Shown one piece after another: positions 62,044 to 64,000 of a stretch of 64,000 nt of DNA. Position 1 is the stretch's first letter. Each line of letters starts with the position of its first letter. The notes beneath the pieces are model-generated. The model saw nothing but the letters and a program-made list of their open reading frames with translations, was not told the origin of the DNA and made no database searches. A program made the translations under genes and the position numbers. Source of the stretch: Kiloniella spongiae (lineage in GTDB: Bacteria > Pseudomonadota > Alphaproteobacteria > Kiloniellales > Kiloniellaceae); assembly GCF_001026905.1 (NCBI RefSeq), contig NZ_LAQL01000018.1, positions 30,773 through 94,772 of the forward strand, given 5' to 3'.

Positions 62044-63666
62044 ATGTTAAAGCACCTCTCCGGAGCGGCGGCTATTGCAACCGGGCTATGTCTGATGGCA
62101 GCACCTGTGCAGGCTGATTATTCCTTAAACATTCTACATATTAATGATTTACATTCGCGCATTCTGCCTGTGAACAAATATGATTCCACTTGTGGTGAAG
62201 AAGATCTTGCGGAAGGTAAATGTTTTGGCGGGTTTGCACGTGTTTCAAAAGCATTGAATGATCGTCGTGCTGCTTTGGAAGCGAAGGGGGGTAACGTACT
62301 GGTTCTTGATGCTGGTGACCAGTTTCAGGGATCACTGTTCTATACAAATTACAAAGGCCAGGCCGCTGTCGAGTTGATGAACATGACCGGTTTTGATGTC
62401 ATGACTATTGGTAACCATGAATTTGATGATGGCCCCGATGTCTTCCTGAACTTTATTGAAAAAGCCAACTTCCCAATTGTTGGGGCTAATACGATTGCGG
62501 CGCCTGGGTCTGTTTTGCGTGGTAAATACGGGACTTCTATTGTCCTGGAACGCGGTGGTGAAAAGATTGGTATTATTGGCGCATTGGCGGAAGATACTGA
62601 TGAGACGTCAAGCCCGGGTGACGATATCACCTTCTTTGATACTGCAAATGCGGTGCAGCCAATTGTTGACCAAATGCAGGCACAGGGTGTTAACAAAATT
62701 ATTTTGCTAAGTCACTTGGGCGTTCCACGTGATAAAGAAGTTGCCAAGCAACTGACTGGTGTTGATGTAATCGTTGGCGGCCATAGCCACACGTTGCTTT
62801 CTAATTCCAATGACCGTGCCGAAGGGCCTTATCCTGTTGTTGAAACGGCACCGGATGGCAAGAAAGTTCCGATTGTACAGGCCTATGCCTATTCCAAGTT
62901 TATGGGTGAGCTTAACCTGACGTTTGATGATGAAGGCAACCTGAAAGGCTGGAGCGGGGATACCGTGCTTCTGGATCAGACTTATCCGGAAGATGCCAAG
63001 ATGCAGGCGCGTATTGCTGAAATGAACAAGCCATTGGCTGAAATTCAAAAGCGGGAAGTGGGGGCAGCCTCCAACGTGATTGATGGTTCCAGATCTGTTT
63101 GTCGTGCTGGTGAATGTGCTATGGCAAACATGGTGGCTGATGCGATGCTTGCCCGGGTGAACTCCACAGGTGGTGACGCCGTGATTGCGCTCCAAAATGG
63201 CGGTGGCGTTCGTGCTTCTATTGATGCTGGTCCAGTGACAATGGGCGAAGTCCTCACTGTTCTACCATTCCAGAACAGCATTGCGACCTTCAAGCTAAAG
63301 GGCGCACATTTTATCGAAGCGCTTGAAAATGGCCTGTCAAAAGTAGAAGAAGGTGCTGGCCGCTTCCCACAGCTTTCAGGTGGGCGTTATACTTGGGACC
63401 CAAAAGCAGAACCCGGTTCACGCGTTGTATCCGTAGAAGTGGGCAACGAGAAAGATGGTTTCGTGGCATTGGACGAAAATAAAATCTATAGCATGGTTAC
63501 AAACAACTATGTCCGTAACGGTGGTGATGGATATAGTGTTCTGGCTGAACATGCCATTGATGCTTATGACTTCGGTCCAAGCCTGGAAGATGCTCTTGCT
63601 GAATACATTACAGCAAACAGCCCTGTAGAGGGCACTGTTTCCGGGCGGATCACAGCTCAAAAATAA
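62044..63666 (+). CDS. Periplasmic 5'-nucleotidase / UshA-like metallophosphatase
   Basis: 540-aa exported enzyme removing phosphate from nucleotides. Signal peptide ends near APVQA. Metallophosphatase domain: HINDLHSR (residues 33-40), VLDAGDQFQGSLF, GNHEFDDGP, LLSHLGVPRD and VGGHSHTLL. C-terminal substrate domain: ALQNGGGVRAS, VLPFQNSIATF and NNYVRNGGDGY. Produces nucleosides and bases that the neighbouring purine and pyrimidine importers could take up. Confidence 0.95.
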   Translation: MLKHLSGAAAIATGLCLMAAPVQADYSLNILHINDLHSRILPVNKYDSTCGEEDLAEGKCFGGFARVSKALNDRRAALEAKGGNVLVLDAGDQFQGSLFYTNYKGQAAVELMNMTGFDVMTIGNHEFDDGPDVFLNFIEKANFPIVGANTIAAPGSVLRGKYGTSIVLERGGEKIGIIGALAEDTDETSSPGDDITFFDTANAVQPIVDQMQAQGVNKIILLSHLGVPRDKEVAKQLTGVDVIVGGHSHTLLSNSNDRAEGPYPVVETAPDGKKVPIVQAYAYSKFMGELNLTFDDEGNLKGWSGDTVLLDQTYPEDAKMQARIAEMNKPLAEIQKREVGAASNVIDGSRSVCRAGECAMANMVADAMLARVNSTGGDAVIALQNGGGVRASIDAGPVTMGEVLTVLPFQNSIATFKLKGAHFIEALENGLSKVEEGAGRFPQLSGGRYTWDPKAEPGSRVVSVEVGNEKDGFVALDENKIYSMVTNNYVRNGGDGYSVLAEHAIDAYDFGPSLEDALAEYITANSPVEGTVSGRITAQK

Positions 63667-63704
63667 AGTCATTCTGACCTCATTTTTTTGATATGATCTA
63701 TGTA

Positions 63705-63733
63705 CTAAGGCTCTGCATTTAGCAGGGCCTTAG
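63705..63733 (+). terminator. Probable terminator after the 5'-nucleotidase gene
   Basis: 12-bp stem with one G-T pair: CTAAGGCTCTGC (63705-63716) with GCAGGGCCTTAG (63722-63733), 5-nt loop. No proper T-run follows, so strength is uncertain. Confidence 0.5.
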
Positions 63734-63903
63734 CCATTTCTGAGTTATATTCTTTGCATAAGAAATGATCAATTAATGCGATTATTGAGATCGTACTCCC
63801 AGATAGCTGTAAAGCACCAAGATTACTCGATGGCCCCGAGATAAATCTTAGGGGTTTGTTTTTCTTTTATCATGAGTATTGAATGTAGAAGTGATGCCAA
63901 AAG

Positions 63904-63929
63904 AAAACCCCGCCAAAAAGCGGGGTTTT
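63904..63929. terminator. Bidirectional terminator near the right edge
   Basis: Perfect 10-bp stem AAAACCCCGC/GCGGGGTTTT with a CAAAAA loop, T-rich on both strands. It lies 30 bp after the stop of the minus-strand gene entering from the right. Confidence 0.82.
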
Positions 63930-63958
63930 GCTCGTTCTATTTCTTTTGGTGGAGCTAC

Positions 63959-64000
63959 TTAGGCCCGCTTACGTCTGTTGCGACGTTCACCACGTGCACT
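63959..64000 (-). CDS. Unidentified gene, C-terminal 13 codons only (partial, 5' end outside window)
   Basis: Read on the minus strand the frame ends SARGERRNRRKRA then TAA at 63961-63959. Such an Arg-rich C-terminus is common in RNA-binding proteins, for example DEAD-box helicases, but too little is seen for a name. The terminator 30 bp downstream supports a genuine gene end. Confidence 0.5.
   Translation of the reverse strand, partial: SARGERRNRRKRA

Overview
The window looks like chromosomal DNA of a marine-type alphaproteobacterium. This is inferred from the gene set (XdhABC, the cytochrome-fused urate hydroxylase PuuD, DgcN/DgcA, BMP-type nucleoside ABC transporters) and the intermediate base composition; nothing here fixes genus or species. 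It is a catabolic region devoted to scavenging nucleobases and D-amino acids. No rRNA, tRNA, CRISPR array, transposase or integrase was seen.

Layout. 1-4534 (minus): a BMP-family nucleoside/purine ABC transporter (second permease cut by the left edge), with an intrinsic terminator between the binding-protein gene and the ATPase gene and a promoter whose -35 overlaps a RutR-like palindrome. 5052-10250: ygiQ, a small methyltransferase, a von Willebrand A protein and a secreted CARDB-like protein. 10483-12376: an AT-rich accessory patch with DUF3010-like, DUF2188-like, a TIR/deoxyribosyltransferase-like protein and an orphan frame. 12503-17190: orphan sensor kinase, DMT exporter, metallophosphoesterase, LysR regulator.

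17257-41403 is a purine degradation region built outward from two divergent LysR genes at about 30.4 kb. Leftward: uraH, xdhA, xdhB, xdhC, a second BMP ABC transporter, guaD. Rightward: second lysR, second uraH, an NCS2 purine permease behind a strongly structured leader, 8-oxoguanine deaminase, puuD, uraD, puuE, alc, allA, glcB. Together they encode guanine -> xanthine -> urate -> 5-hydroxyisourate -> OHCU -> allantoin -> allantoate -> ureidoglycolate -> glyoxylate -> malate.

41508-47131: a small AT-rich membrane protein, then a D-amino acid cluster (alr, dat, dgcA, dgcN) with a divergent Lrp/AsnC regulator. 47403-61626: reductive pyrimidine degradation (preT, preA, a DMT transporter, two RutR-like TetR regulators, an MmsA-type semialdehyde dehydrogenase, beta-ureidopropionase, dihydropyrimidinase) and a NitT/TauT-type ABC transporter with an NMT1/THI5-like binding protein, probably for pyrimidines. 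The beta-alanine aminotransferase step is not encoded here. 62044-63666: a periplasmic 5'-nucleotidase that could feed nucleosides to the transporters. The right edge holds the last 13 codons of an unidentified minus-strand gene with a basic C-terminus.

Most notable: near-perfect RutR-type boxes (TTGACCAnnTGGTCAA) in front of the paired TetR genes and a degenerate one on the BMP promoter; a nested three-helix leader before the purine permease; a mirror-image lysR/uraH duplication; and the DUF2188-like/TIR-like gene pair.
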